A stretch of 64,000 bases of DNA from Trichaptum fuscoviolaceum. Lineage: Eukaryota > Basidiomycota > Agaricomycetes > Hymenochaetales > Trichaptaceae. Location of the stretch: positions 7,440,001-7,504,000 of the forward strand of contig CAJSYZ010000005.1 of the NCBI GenBank assembly GCA_910574455.1, given 5' to 3'. Positions within the stretch are counted from its first letter, which is position 1. Each line of letters begins with the position of its first letter. Made by a program: the position numbers and the translations under genes. The notes under the pieces were generated by a model. That model ran no database searches. It was not told where the DNA came from and worked only from the letters and a program-made list of their open reading frames with translations. Positions 34,474 through 44,091 of this stretch are shown piece after piece.

Positions 34474-35460
34474 CTAGAATGCTCTTCCTTTTCCCTTCGC
34501 AAGGGCTCTGGCTTTACCTCGCATCTTACTCATTGGAGGAGATGGGAGATTATCTTCCAGCTGCTGCATGGCCGCTTCTGCCTTCTTCTTCCTCTCCATT
34601 TCCAGCATGTCCTCAATGGTGACAGACGAGGGTCCAGCAACTGGTGGTGCAGGGCGGTGGCAAGGTCGGAGCTGAGCAACCGGTCTTCCATACTGACGAC
34701 CTTCCTTCAGGAGGGAATGGCCGCGCATTTTAGATGGGTTGGCACCGCCTGCGATCCTGAGGTTACGCCGATCCCGGAAATGGCGCATGCCGAGAGCGGC
34801 CTTCGAAAGCTCTGCAGCGGCGAGCTCGAGCTCGCGCTCTAGCACCTTCGCCATGCAAGTTCTGGTGGGGGGCTCTGAAGACTGAACAGTCGAAACAAGA
34901 GGCGTGGCTGGTGTTTCGACGAAGGGTACTCGCTTGGCGAAGGGAGAGGATGGTACGTTCTTCTCCGCATGAGCACTGGAGTCTGAGTCGTTGTCCTCAA
35001 AGTCCGTGTCCATTCCGTTATCCTCATGCTCAGAAACGTCGTAGGGTCCGGCGGAGACAGAATAGTCAAGTGGTGCCGGAGGCTTGTCGAAATTCAAGCA
35101 GAGATAGCCGGTTTCCATCGCGTGCTCTTTGTCGATCCTTAACTTCTCCTCGTAGAGTCTGCGATACTGCAGTTCCCTAAACCGCTCCGGGTCACGGCGC
35201 AGTAAATCGTCGGAGCAATCTAACGACAGGCAAGTCTGGAGATAAAGAGGCTTGTTGGGGTCTGGTCGATCTCGATCGGCCGGAATGGGAAGTTGAGGCA
35301 GGGGTGCTTGTAGGGGCTTGACAAGGCGGGAAGTTCGACGAGCTCCTTCGGATGTATCACCGGCAGTGAAGATGCTGGAGATTGAAGATTCAGACCCGGA
35401 GCTCGAAGCTAGAGTGTCCGAAGTGCAGGGTCCGGAGATATTGTCAGATGGATTTGTCAT
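34474..35460 (-). CDS. Unrecognised protein, charged and low complexity
   Basis: 328 residues from MTNPSDNISGPCTSD. This ATG is preferred because a good intron (GTAAGTCC..TTCGTAG) ends just upstream of it, so the two earlier in-frame codons fall in a 5' UTR intron. No family recognised. The N-terminus is Ser-rich; the middle has a charged, likely helical segment (DPERFRELQYRRLYEEKLRI) and an acidic stretch (MDTDFEDNDSDSS). The C-terminus has a helix (VLERELELAAAELSKAALG) and ends in a basic KARALAKGKGRAF that could be a nuclear-localisation signal. It lies tail to tail with A2. Confidence 0.6.
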   Translation of the reverse strand: MTNPSDNISGPCTSDTLASSSGSESSISSIFTAGDTSEGARRTSRLVKPLQAPLPQLPIPADRDRPDPNKPLYLQTCLSLDCSDDLLRRDPERFRELQYRRLYEEKLRIDKEHAMETGYLCLNFDKPPAPLDYSVSAGPYDVSEHEDNGMDTDFEDNDSDSSAHAEKNVPSSPFAKRVPFVETPATPLVSTVQSSEPPTRTCMAKVLERELELAAAELSKAALGMRHFRDRRNLRIAGGANPSKMRGHSLLKEGRQYGRPVAQLRPCHRPAPPVAGPSSVTIEDMLEMERKKKAEAAMQQLEDNLPSPPMSKMRGKARALAKGKGRAF

Positions 35461-36898
35461 AGTCGTTAGTTCTACGAAGAACATTAGCAACCGCTAAACT
35501 GTGAACAAAAGAGGACTTACCTGAAGAATAGACTTACTGGTAGTATGGCTCTATTGTGTTTAAGCAGCTCAGTTGAGGAAAGCGAGAAGGATGTAGTTGC
35601 AGTTCGTCCAACGTCTGGTTTCGAAGACATTTTATGGATCTCAAAGGGCCACTTGGACCCACCGCTTTGAAGATGTGAGAAAGCCAAAGAGGGCGAGCGA
35701 TACGCTGGAAAACGCGCTTGACTAGGCCTCTTGGGCAGCTATGGTCGACATAACGTCGCCACAAATCAGAGCTATTGTTCTTTCATCACAATAGGAGTCA
35801 AGGCATACGCGACGCGTATAGAATGTAACGATCCACAGACTGCACAAAGACGATTGCGTCGTGATGAAATTCGGGAAACCTTCCATACAGGGAAGGTACA
35901 GTGCATATCCGTAAACATCAGCATCACAAGAAGATAGTCCCGGACCCTAGAACCTGTACAATCTGTGTCTGCATGAGCCAGCCTCATGGCCAGGTTCGTT
36001 GGGCCAAAGATGGATACGTTGAGCCTGATGAGGTAGCTGGGTTCGCCACATATGTTAAGCAGTACGATCAAAGACAGCTAGCTGCGGTATCGAAGGGTGA
36101 ATGGGCCAAATGTATGCCGCCGAAGGTTTTTCTAAGATGATGGGGGCGGTGAGTTGAAACTTGAAAGGGGGAAAAACAGAGCGCCTCGCCGCCAACCTGT
36201 GACAGAATACTAATACGGTAAATGTCACAGAAGTCACAGTGCTAACGCCTCCTTGAACTTGAAGGAGGCCACCTCTTCGAGTTGGCCACGATCCATTACC
36301 CACCGCCTAATCGACCTTTACGACCGTCTTCTTCTTACATTTGGCCATCTGAACAGATCTGGTTGATGAAATTGAACTACGTGAGGACCAATTTTGAAAA
36401 GACGACCTCCACCACTGCGACGGTTACCTCCAGAGGTACTTAGACAGCACATCTTGGACGACGATGAAGCTCTTGGACATTTTTGCGGAGGTCTATCCAG
36501 AACCCTCAGGTCGTATCAGTGTTGTACCAAAGAGGGATAATTGGATTTTGATTACGCGGAAGAGAATATCGTGATTCGTGTACTATGTTTTCTGTGGGTC
36601 CTCCAGTTTGTTCTTATTTACGCTGCTGCCGAAACGCAATCAAGACAGATGAAGACCCTTTCGTGGTTCCGCTGAATGCTATGGAAATGATCCAGTGGAC
36701 CGGTATGTGGCTATCTAGCGACAGCATATAAAGGCACTCGGCATATTGTAGCTTTCGCGAAGCAAGTATCTCGAATATCACCCAACCCCAGCAAACACCC
36801 TTCAAGATCTCCAAAACATTAATATCTGTAATAAAGTGAGTGTCTTGCATATTGTATTCTTGAGCTCTTCTCATAATCTTCCTATTAGAAACAAAAGC
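35461..36898. other. Stretch without a supported gene
   Basis: Divergent region between two unnamed genes. A perfect 7-bp inverted repeat CCTCCTT/AAGGAGG around a GAACTTG loop sits at about 36249-36269. Short open frames near 35731-36140 show no conserved feature. A likely 5' UTR intron (GTGAGTGTC..CTATTAG) of the next gene ends at about 36888. Confidence 0.4.
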
Positions 36899-38848
36899 AT
36901 GCAAGCCAACGGTAATCACGTCAATTCGCCTCAGAACACTAAACCGAAGCGGGTCATGGGTGGTATGGATGGCAATCCCTACACGCGCATTCACTTCGAC
37001 CCGCGGACCAAGCCTCAGTTCGCCTGGCCTCCGCCGGCCAACCCCTTGCCTCAGGTTCCTCGCAAAGCTTCGGTCAACCGACCTCCCCCTCCGCCGTGTC
37101 GCAAGAAGTTCATCGACAGAATCAATGCCGCCGCCGAGGCCAAACGGCGCAGCGCTCGATGCGCTAGGGGCATACGGAGGGAGACGAAACCAACGCCGGC
37201 GTCAAAGGAGAAAGGAATTTTCGGGATCTTCGATATGCTCGCGAATTTCGTTCCTTGGGTTGCTCCACCCTCTGACGGTCTTCTCTCTGACTCGAGTCCC
37301 CCCACACGGACTGGCTCGTTCTCTACTGCCCCTGGTGCCTATCCTTCATCTTTCGTGTCACCTCCAACTAGCACCCCAGACCTCTCCTCGGACAGTTCGG
37401 GTGCTCTCCCATCCTCTTCACTTCCGTCTTCACCTAGCTCGATGGCTACGACGCTTTCTGACATGTTCATGGAATCTCTTGTTCTTGATGCCACTGACTC
37501 GTTCATGGAAGCTGCAGCGGAAAACGAGAAAGAGATCAGAGACTATCATTACGAAGAAATGCGGCGGACCAACGAGTACCAGAAAGCCCTGAATGAGGAG
37601 AGGGAAAAAGTCAAGAAGGCGAGCGAGTGGGCCGCATCGAAAGAGTTCCAAGAGAGGCAGCGCCAGCAGGCAGAGGAGTCACGACGCTTCCATGCCTTGC
37701 CTGAGCATGAGAAGGAAGCGGCAAGAAGAAAGCGACAAGCAGAGCTCGAGCGGTTGGCTGAGCTCTTTGAGGCCGAGGAGAAGCGCGCCCGTCAGAGGAC
37801 GAAGCCGGCGAACTACATCAACCTCGAGCAACGAGAGGCGATGCTGAAGAATGAGAAGGCGGTGAGAAAGCAGATGCAGGATACGAAGCGTCGAAGGGAT
37901 GAGGAGCGACGAAAGAACGCAGCGCGTCGTGCCGAGGAAGCCGCAAAAGCGGAATCAGAAAAGGCGAGAGCACAGGCGGCTGCTGCAGCTGCACAGGATG
38001 CCCAGGACAAGGAGGCCAGGAAACAAGCTGAGCGTGACGCCGCCTACGAAAGGGCCCAGGAGACACAGCGGAAGCGCGATGCGGCTGAGGCCGAGGAGAA
38101 CGAGCGACGACGTGTTCGTGAGGAAGAGGCAGCACGAGCGCAAGAGGAAGCAGATCGATGGGCTAGGGGTGACGACTTGCTGAGCTACATCAAACATCTC
38201 AAGCGGGACATCGAGGGAATGCGGGAGGGAAAACCTTTGCCAGAGACACTCGCCGGAGGCTATCGACTTCTCGATCGTCCCAGCGTATTCACAAGGCGAC
38301 CAGCACCTACGACTCCCAAAGCTGAGACTAAGCGCACTGGGTACAGACGAGTCAATTCGGGTTTCCCGCGTCCTCGCCACCTTCGCATGCCGTTTGGGGC
38401 TCACACAAACCCGAGGGCCCACCGCTCGCGCCAGTTTCTCTTCCAACACAGCGAGCCAAAGCCCGCGCCTGTCAAAGAAGACCCACTCCAAGTTCGGTTC
38501 TCGCAGTATGAGCGTATCTGGGGCGCTCTCTCCAATCCCTCTCCTACCATGGACCTTACCTTGACCTTCGCAACTATGCCTTGGCCGCTTCTCGCACCGC
38601 CGAGCTCTCCTGCGAACATCACCCTTGCTGCCATCACGGCATTCCTGTTCCACGCTCAGCGCCCAGACCCAAGCCCATCAGCGGAGAAGTCTCGCCGCGC
38701 GCGTTTGAAGGAGGAGTTGCTCAGGTGGCACCCGGACAAATTCGAACACCGAGTTCTCAGCCATGTGGTCCTCGCCGACCGGGAGGCCGTACTTGCGGGC
38801 GCAGACGCTGTTATAAAGGTGCTGAACGAGTTGAGGAGTGCTGAATAG
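36899..38848 (+). CDS. Coiled-coil protein with NFKBIL1-like / HPD C-terminal motif
   Basis: 649 residues from MQANGNHVNSPQN; the start lies just after a likely 5' UTR intron. The N-terminal third is Pro/Ser-rich (PPPPPCRKKF). Residues about 203-434 form a very long charged helix/coiled coil rich in Glu, Lys, Arg and Ala (ERLAELFEAEEKRARQRTK and similar). The C-terminus has ELLRWHPDKFEHRV, with HPDKF at about 611-615, followed by VLNELRSAE. This WHPDKF..LN ending is the pattern of NF-kappa-B-inhibitor-like protein 1 and related J-like tails; similar fungal proteins exist, but their function is not established. It lacks a full J domain, so chaperone recruitment is not implied. Confidence 0.68.
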   Translation: MQANGNHVNSPQNTKPKRVMGGMDGNPYTRIHFDPRTKPQFAWPPPANPLPQVPRKASVNRPPPPPCRKKFIDRINAAAEAKRRSARCARGIRRETKPTPASKEKGIFGIFDMLANFVPWVAPPSDGLLSDSSPPTRTGSFSTAPGAYPSSFVSPPTSTPDLSSDSSGALPSSSLPSSPSSMATTLSDMFMESLVLDATDSFMEAAAENEKEIRDYHYEEMRRTNEYQKALNEEREKVKKASEWAASKEFQERQRQQAEESRRFHALPEHEKEAARRKRQAELERLAELFEAEEKRARQRTKPANYINLEQREAMLKNEKAVRKQMQDTKRRRDEERRKNAARRAEEAAKAESEKARAQAAAAAAQDAQDKEARKQAERDAAYERAQETQRKRDAAEAEENERRRVREEEAARAQEEADRWARGDDLLSYIKHLKRDIEGMREGKPLPETLAGGYRLLDRPSVFTRRPAPTTPKAETKRTGYRRVNSGFPRPRHLRMPFGAHTNPRAHRSRQFLFQHSEPKPAPVKEDPLQVRFSQYERIWGALSNPSPTMDLTLTFATMPWPLLAPPSSPANITLAAITAFLFHAQRPDPSPSAEKSRRARLKEELLRWHPDKFEHRVLSHVVLADREAVLAGADAVIKVLNELRSAE

Positions 38849-39500
38849 CTCGTCGTGCCGCGCGGATGCTTGTATTGGTGGATCAAAGAAATGAAGTGTA
38901 CTTTTAGCGTATTGTTACCGTTTCTTATTTCTTATTATTGTTTATGCCATTATGCCCTATGCCTTATGCCAGAAACATATGCTTTATGCTATCTTTTCTA
39001 ATACAATATTTTGATTATTCAACTTGAATGCGGCCGCAAATCTGAACACTGAAAATGAACTCGGTCACCGGTATACGTATGACCGTTGGTGTGATACTTG
39101 ACGTCATGATGATAGAGAAGAATTACTGATTGATGTGATGTTACGCACAACGACTTTCGTCAGCCGTACCATAAAAATACTCGTATACTTAAAAGCAGAG
39201 GGAAAAAATAGAACTTGCGAGGGATTAAATGGAAAATGATTCAGTAAGCCAGGATAATATGAAAGGAATGGCTTCGCTCGGCGTTTCGCGTAGCGGCTTT
39301 GTACTTGTACTAGTAGGAAATGCGAGAGTTTCGGATTAGCGCTATCTATAGTGATAGAATGGGGATTGGGAGAATAAGTAATAGTTAATAAATAGTTTGT
39401 GCGTACGAAGCGCATTGGCGAGATTCATTTGCAAGAGATAAATCCCAAAACCCCAAGAAGAAAGGTAAAACAAGGTCTGGATAGTTGGAGATGAGGCAAC
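38849..39500. other. Convergent intergenic stretch
   Basis: 3' flanks of the coiled-coil gene (plus) and the BAHD acyltransferase gene (minus). Near 38940-38995 there is a short degenerate run of TTATGCC-type units. No gene seen. Confidence 0.45.
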
Positions 39501-41239
39501 CTACAGTCTCGCCTTGAGCGGTTGTTGTGATTGGGCCTGTGCCTGCGCCTGGACCGACTTCTCAAGCGTGTCCCTCTCCAGTGCCGCCATGTCTGCATCT
39601 ACGATATCGAGCATCTTCTGCTTCAGGCCCTTTCGCACGCGGAAGAACGCATGGGCACCGCCCTGTCTGTCCTCCCATACTTGCTCACCCGTCTTGGGAT
39701 CAATAACAGCGGACCCATCTGGGTTCGTGAGAGGGACGGGATTCGGCGGGAAAACGCGCAAGTAGTGTTCGTTGGCGGGGAATGTGAAGAACTTGGTCCG
39801 GTGCGTGCCGAATCCGAAGTGACTGCTCTGGATGGGTGCCCTAGAAAAGTTAAGGGAGAGATTTGAGTTCAGAATGAATACATTGGAGATGAAGACGAGG
39901 ACTTACTTATGGAGAAGGTTCGCTCCGATAGCACGCTCGGTCGGATTCATCCAAGGCATCGTCCCCGCGATCCCCATCTGCTCGTACCTTTCTTCACACA
40001 AAGCAACTGCGTCTCGCAGGAAGCTATATTCTTGCGTAGTTCGAATTGTCTCCCGCACAGCCAGAGCCATAGACCCCAGGCACTGAAGGGCGGATTCTGG
40101 AAGTGGTGGGGAGACACTGTGGAACAGGACGTTCCCGGCAGACGAAACAGTGGGCAACTCGTATCCATCATCGTAATTTGACTGCTTCGGGGCTGTACGT
40201 CCGCGGTACTGAACGACATTCATAAGTTGGTTGAATTGCGCCTGGCCGTCAAGTTTAGGATATGTGCGGTTGAAAACGCTAATCATATATGCGACGAGAG
40301 CGTCTCCACCGCTGAGCCTTGCCTTGACTTCCTTGCTCGCCCGTTCCTGGAGGAGCTTAAGCTGCTTCTTTGTAAAAATGATGTCGACGCGATCCGTGCG
40401 GTCCTTTGTCTCGGTCCACATCTTCATAAGGGTAGGAGGATCATAGTCTTCCTTCAGGTTAGGAACACGTTCTAGTGTCTTTGCAAATGTGTCGCGCGAG
40501 AGGGGACGCGGAACGGAGAAATACTTCTCGTATGTGGGCAATGGCTCTGAAGAAGGGAGACCCTGGTAGAAGTCCGAGAGTGTCTGCTGCATGCGAGAGA
40601 TGGTGACCCCGTCGCCGAGAGCATGGCACGCGTGGATAGTTAAGACAGACTGTTGGGTGTCGGGGTACACAGTGAGCTTCCATTTGACCAAGGCATGCTC
40701 GGCAATATCTGGTGGGGCCAGGAACGCGAAAGGGAATGGATCCAGAACACTCGGGTCACCCTCTAATAAGGCCTCGTCAGAGGGTGGCGCACCAGCCCGA
40801 GTCTCAACGATCAAAGGAACAGGCGATTTGTTTAGCAAGAACTGAGGCGAATATCAGCATTTTTGATTATGAAAAGCTCAAGAGACAGACAAACCTTCCA
40901 TTTGCCGCCGGATCCTTTCGTGAGGCGTCCCGCTGCGTGTGGGTACGCCGCGAGTACTTGTGAGATGGCTTGCTTGAGGCGCGGGACAGATAGAAAGCCT
41001 GGGAACAACCATAGACTGTCGATCTACGGGCCATTACGTCGTCAGTAGAGTCTCGATTCACAGCGTCCATAAATTAAAAGACATACAGGAAAAAATATCT
41101 GGTCCATGCCAGGCAACGGCATCGTCAAGCACCCATCTAAGCGAGTTGGCGAAGCAGGTTTAATCCAGTGTAATTCTTTCTTCAACGTGCCAGTCGGTTT
41201 TGCACTGTTCGGAAGGGGGGTTTCAACGACTTGTCCCAT
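39501..41239 (-). CDS. BAHD-family acyltransferase (PF02458 type)
   Basis: Four exons: 41087-41239, 40895-41023, 39907-40841, 39501-39840 (1557 nt, 518 residues), phases consistent. BAHD enzymes transfer an acyl group from acyl-CoA to alcohols or amines and in fungi often act in secondary metabolism (for example trichothecene acetyltransferases). The catalytic HxxxDG motif is present as HALGDG at about residues 167-172. The second family motif, DFGWG in plants, appears as HFGFG at about 413-417, followed by THRTKFFTFP; the Trp-to-Phe and Asp-to-His changes are compatible with fungal members. The N-terminus (MGQVVETPL) has no signal peptide. No other secondary-metabolism gene adjoins it, so a cluster is not supported. 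Acceptor and donor are unknown. Confidence 0.85.
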
Positions 41240-41593
41240 TGCGATTGAATTGTCGGCGAGCGCACGGTGAAGCTAGATGGATGTAGGAAGACTTGAGAAG
41301 CTTCTGAAGACGTTGCCTTGAGTTGCTGAGTATTCTAGAGGATCTTCGGCCTCCTAATAAAAGGAAGAGAACAACACGGCCGCATTTTCGTATGTGTTCC
41401 ATTCGCTGACGAGGCAAACAGAAGCTGACGAGACCAACGGATTACCATGACTTGAAGCAGAGTTGATTGCAGATCAAAGCGAAGCGGAGAAGCGATATTT
41501 GCGCGACTAGTTTGAGGTGATGAATGAGGAAAATGACGGCGTGTAAGAGACCCGCACTGCCTGAGTCGAACGGACGCGCTCACACACGACGCG

Positions 41594-41628
41594 ACGCGTC
41601 CAAAGTGGGCGTAAAATAGAGTCACGTG
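41594..41628. promoter_or_regulatory. ACGCGT and CACGTG motifs upstream of the BAHD gene
   Basis: ACGCGT at 41594-41599, preceded by another GACGCG, and CACGTG at 41623-41628 within TCACGTGA, about 355-390 bp upstream of the BAHD start. The same two core motifs occur together at 30168-30235. Confidence 0.4.
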
Positions 41629-41867
41629 ATGCTGATGTCAGCGCCCGCATTGTCCCTGAATCGAAGCGAGTGCGGCCGTCAACGCACATCTCTTTCCTTC
41701 CACACAGAACTTTGATATGTTCATAAGCCGCCGCAAATTATTGCTAATACCGTCCATTCAACTTCTACGGAATGTTACGGACAATTTCTCATGTTGCGAC
41801 TATCTTCTGCTCAATTCCCTATACTCGCGTTCCACGTCGTCCGATGCCGTACCAGCAAACCAACCAC

Positions 41868-41922
41868 AGTCATCCTTTCGGAAATATTTGTATCGTACAC
41901 AAATATTTCCGAAAGGATGACT
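41868..41922. repeat. Perfect 24-bp inverted repeat (hairpin) with 7-nt spacer
   Basis: Arms 41868-41891 and 41899-41922 are exact reverse complements; the spacer is ATCGTAC. The arm core is CATCCTTTCGGAAATATTTG. No gene overlaps it. It could be a foldback remnant, a small RNA precursor or a cruciform. Confidence 0.85.
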
Positions 41923-42268
41923 TCCCAACACACGGTTGATCACCAAAGCTCATCTTAGACATACCATCTCTGTGATATCTACATACTATATCAGATTCCT
42001 TGATGTTTACAGTCGGTTGCGCATCACTCAGTGTCACTATGTTTGCCAAATATGCGCCCAAAAATCTAAGCCTACGGGCGATGTTCTGATGCTTGAGCTG
42101 ATGCACCGCATATCTGTCCCTCCTGTCAAAACACAAAAACCAGTAAAATCACTGAATCATATCTCCTTATATTCTGGAAGACATGACGTACGTGTAAGAT
42201 TTATGTAATTATCTCGCTCCTCTTCTAATCCTAAAACACAAAACCTTTACTTAATTAACCATGTGGAC

Positions 42269-43910
42269 TCATGACAATTGTATCTCGCATTGCTCTGCCC
42301 ACGAAAACTCGAATATGATCTTAGCTTCCCCGCACACCGCGTTCATCTCGTCGAGAAATCCCCGCATTCCAGCTTCATATGAATCTATCGATTCTCGTAC
42401 CTCTGTAAAATATAAAATAATTCCCAGTCATCGGCACCGCACAAGGTACTTTGAATCTGATCAGTTTCAAAGCAGAGTGCAGGGTGGATCGAGCTATCTC
42501 CAAGAGGTCTCCTGCCCAAAGTCTTACATGTGCGAGGTGCACAGGGAGATCGGCCCCACGAATTTGAAAATTTAGGCACTGTGTTGTGACGGGCAAGGGC
42601 GATAACATGCCTGACTTGTAGGTCGATGGTGATATCGTAAATCCAATTGTTTCAATCCTGGAGCAGTAGGGACCAATCCATTCAAGCCACTCAGGTGCAT
42701 CGAAAGAGTCTAAGCGCAATGTGGAAAGATGTTCAAACAATAAAGTGCATTGTCTCGGAGAAAGACTTTCAAGCGCCATGATGGTTACACCACCGCAAAT
42801 GGTAAGGGAGCTGAGATACGGGCTTGATCTGGCGGAAAGGTTGGATAAGACAGCCAACAGAAGGTCCGAATCCGAATCATAGTTCACTGAGGCGTTTCCA
42901 ATTCCAAAGCTGAGACTGCGCAAGTGCGGCAGTGCGAAGATTGACCTTTGCAATATAGAATCCCGGGCCTTGTCAGAGAGGGAAACTCCTCCTATACTCA
43001 GAAATTGTAAGTTGTCTGACACAGTTTCGTTTTCGGATAAGGGGTTGAGGTCAAACGGGATATGCGGAAAATAGGACGTGACGGTCTGCAACGCAAGTTG
43101 CTCGAGATGCGCGTTTTGCCGAACCATCTCCCGAAATGTGAAGTTAGTCCATTTCGTCAAAAGCGGTACGTAGCTTCTGATATAGATGTGTTTGAGGTTT
43201 GGAAGGCTGAGAAGCAAGCGGTGCAGATATTCGAATCTCTTCAATAATCCGAACTCGATAACTTCTCGATCAAAATCTATAACATATGAAAGAGTTAACG
43301 AGTGCAACTCTATAGCGACAGCGCTTGTCCAGGGACCATAAATGGCCCTATGTTCGCGCTGCAAGCGAGCATCAACACTCTCTAACGCTTTGCGAATGCA
43401 GATGATGCGACCAAGCGTCTGCTGAGCGGGAAATGCCCAGGATCGATGAACGAGACTCATGTTTGATAAGACATCGTCCTCTGGGATCCTCTCGTCGAAT
43501 TGAACATCCTCGGTCGGCTTTTCTTCAAAAATCCTTCTAACTGTTTCCTGCCGCCGTGCATGGACGATATCGAGGACCTGGTACAGAACGAACTGCGGGA
43601 TTCCAGTTTGCTCCATGTTTCCGTCAACATTCAGTGAACGTCTGTGAACGACGGCCATCCTGTCCTGTAATCGGGCCTCCTCTGAGATCTAGATAACATC
43701 GACAGAGCTCTTTAGCGTGACCTGCTTTGCGTCGAAGTCCGGATGAGTGACGGTGGAGATGATGAGGTTCATGATGCGGCATGGAACCTCGTGAAACAAC
43801 TGGAGGCTGGCGAGCATCGCATCTGACTGCGACAGAAACTGCACATAGCCATTTCTTTCCTTGCAGTATGCACCATTGTTGATGAATGGATGTGGGTCTT
43901 CTGAAGACAT
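42269..43910 (-). pseudogene. F-box/leucine-rich-like protein, family A copy 3 (A3), disrupted
   Basis: Homologous to A1 and A2 along its whole length, starting MSSEDPHPFINNGAYCKERN. Two lesions are visible. Codon 74 is TAG (43689-43691) where A1 and A2 have CAG (SSVDVI then stop), with the frame open again directly after. Near 42420-42440 a 13-nt length difference relative to A1/A2 shifts the frame; beyond it the conserved tail (FEFSWAEQC) continues in another frame to 42269. The rest, including NMSLVHRSW and LLLSLPNLKHIYIRSYVPLL, is well preserved, so decay is recent or downstream reinitiation at MAVVHRRSLNVDG (43658) still yields a truncated protein. A cryptic 47-nt intron could remove the second lesion but not the first. 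Confidence 0.78.
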
Positions 43911-44091
43911 GTACGAGTATGTAGAATGAAGAGTTTTGGTGCTAAGCAGTCAGAGTTCAAAAGCAAGATTATTTTTTAGCTCAGTTTACGGCCGGCTCAA
44001 AATATGCTACTTCCGGACCGCGTACATACCTTCAGTTGGCAGCAATCACAGTTTGCATTCACCACATCTTTCACTGCCTTCGCTGAAGCCT
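43911..44091. promoter_or_regulatory. Putative bidirectional promoter of the A3/B3 pair
   Basis: 181 bp between the divergent start codons. It shares only short words such as CAGAGTTCA with the corresponding A1/B1 spacer, so spacing is kept better than sequence. Confidence 0.4.

Larger units (their letters stand above)
41240..42268. other. Stretch without a gene, containing promoter motifs and a hairpin
   Basis: Upstream region of the BAHD gene and 3' flank of the broken A3 gene. Holds ACGCGT/CACGTG motifs near 41.6 kb and a perfect hairpin at 41868-41922, both listed separately. No coding signal seen. Confidence 0.5.

Noticed and set aside
36249..36269. CCTCCTT/AAGGAGG hairpin as a transcription terminator
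   Set aside because: Rho-independent terminators are bacterial; this is a fungal genome and no transcript end is implied.
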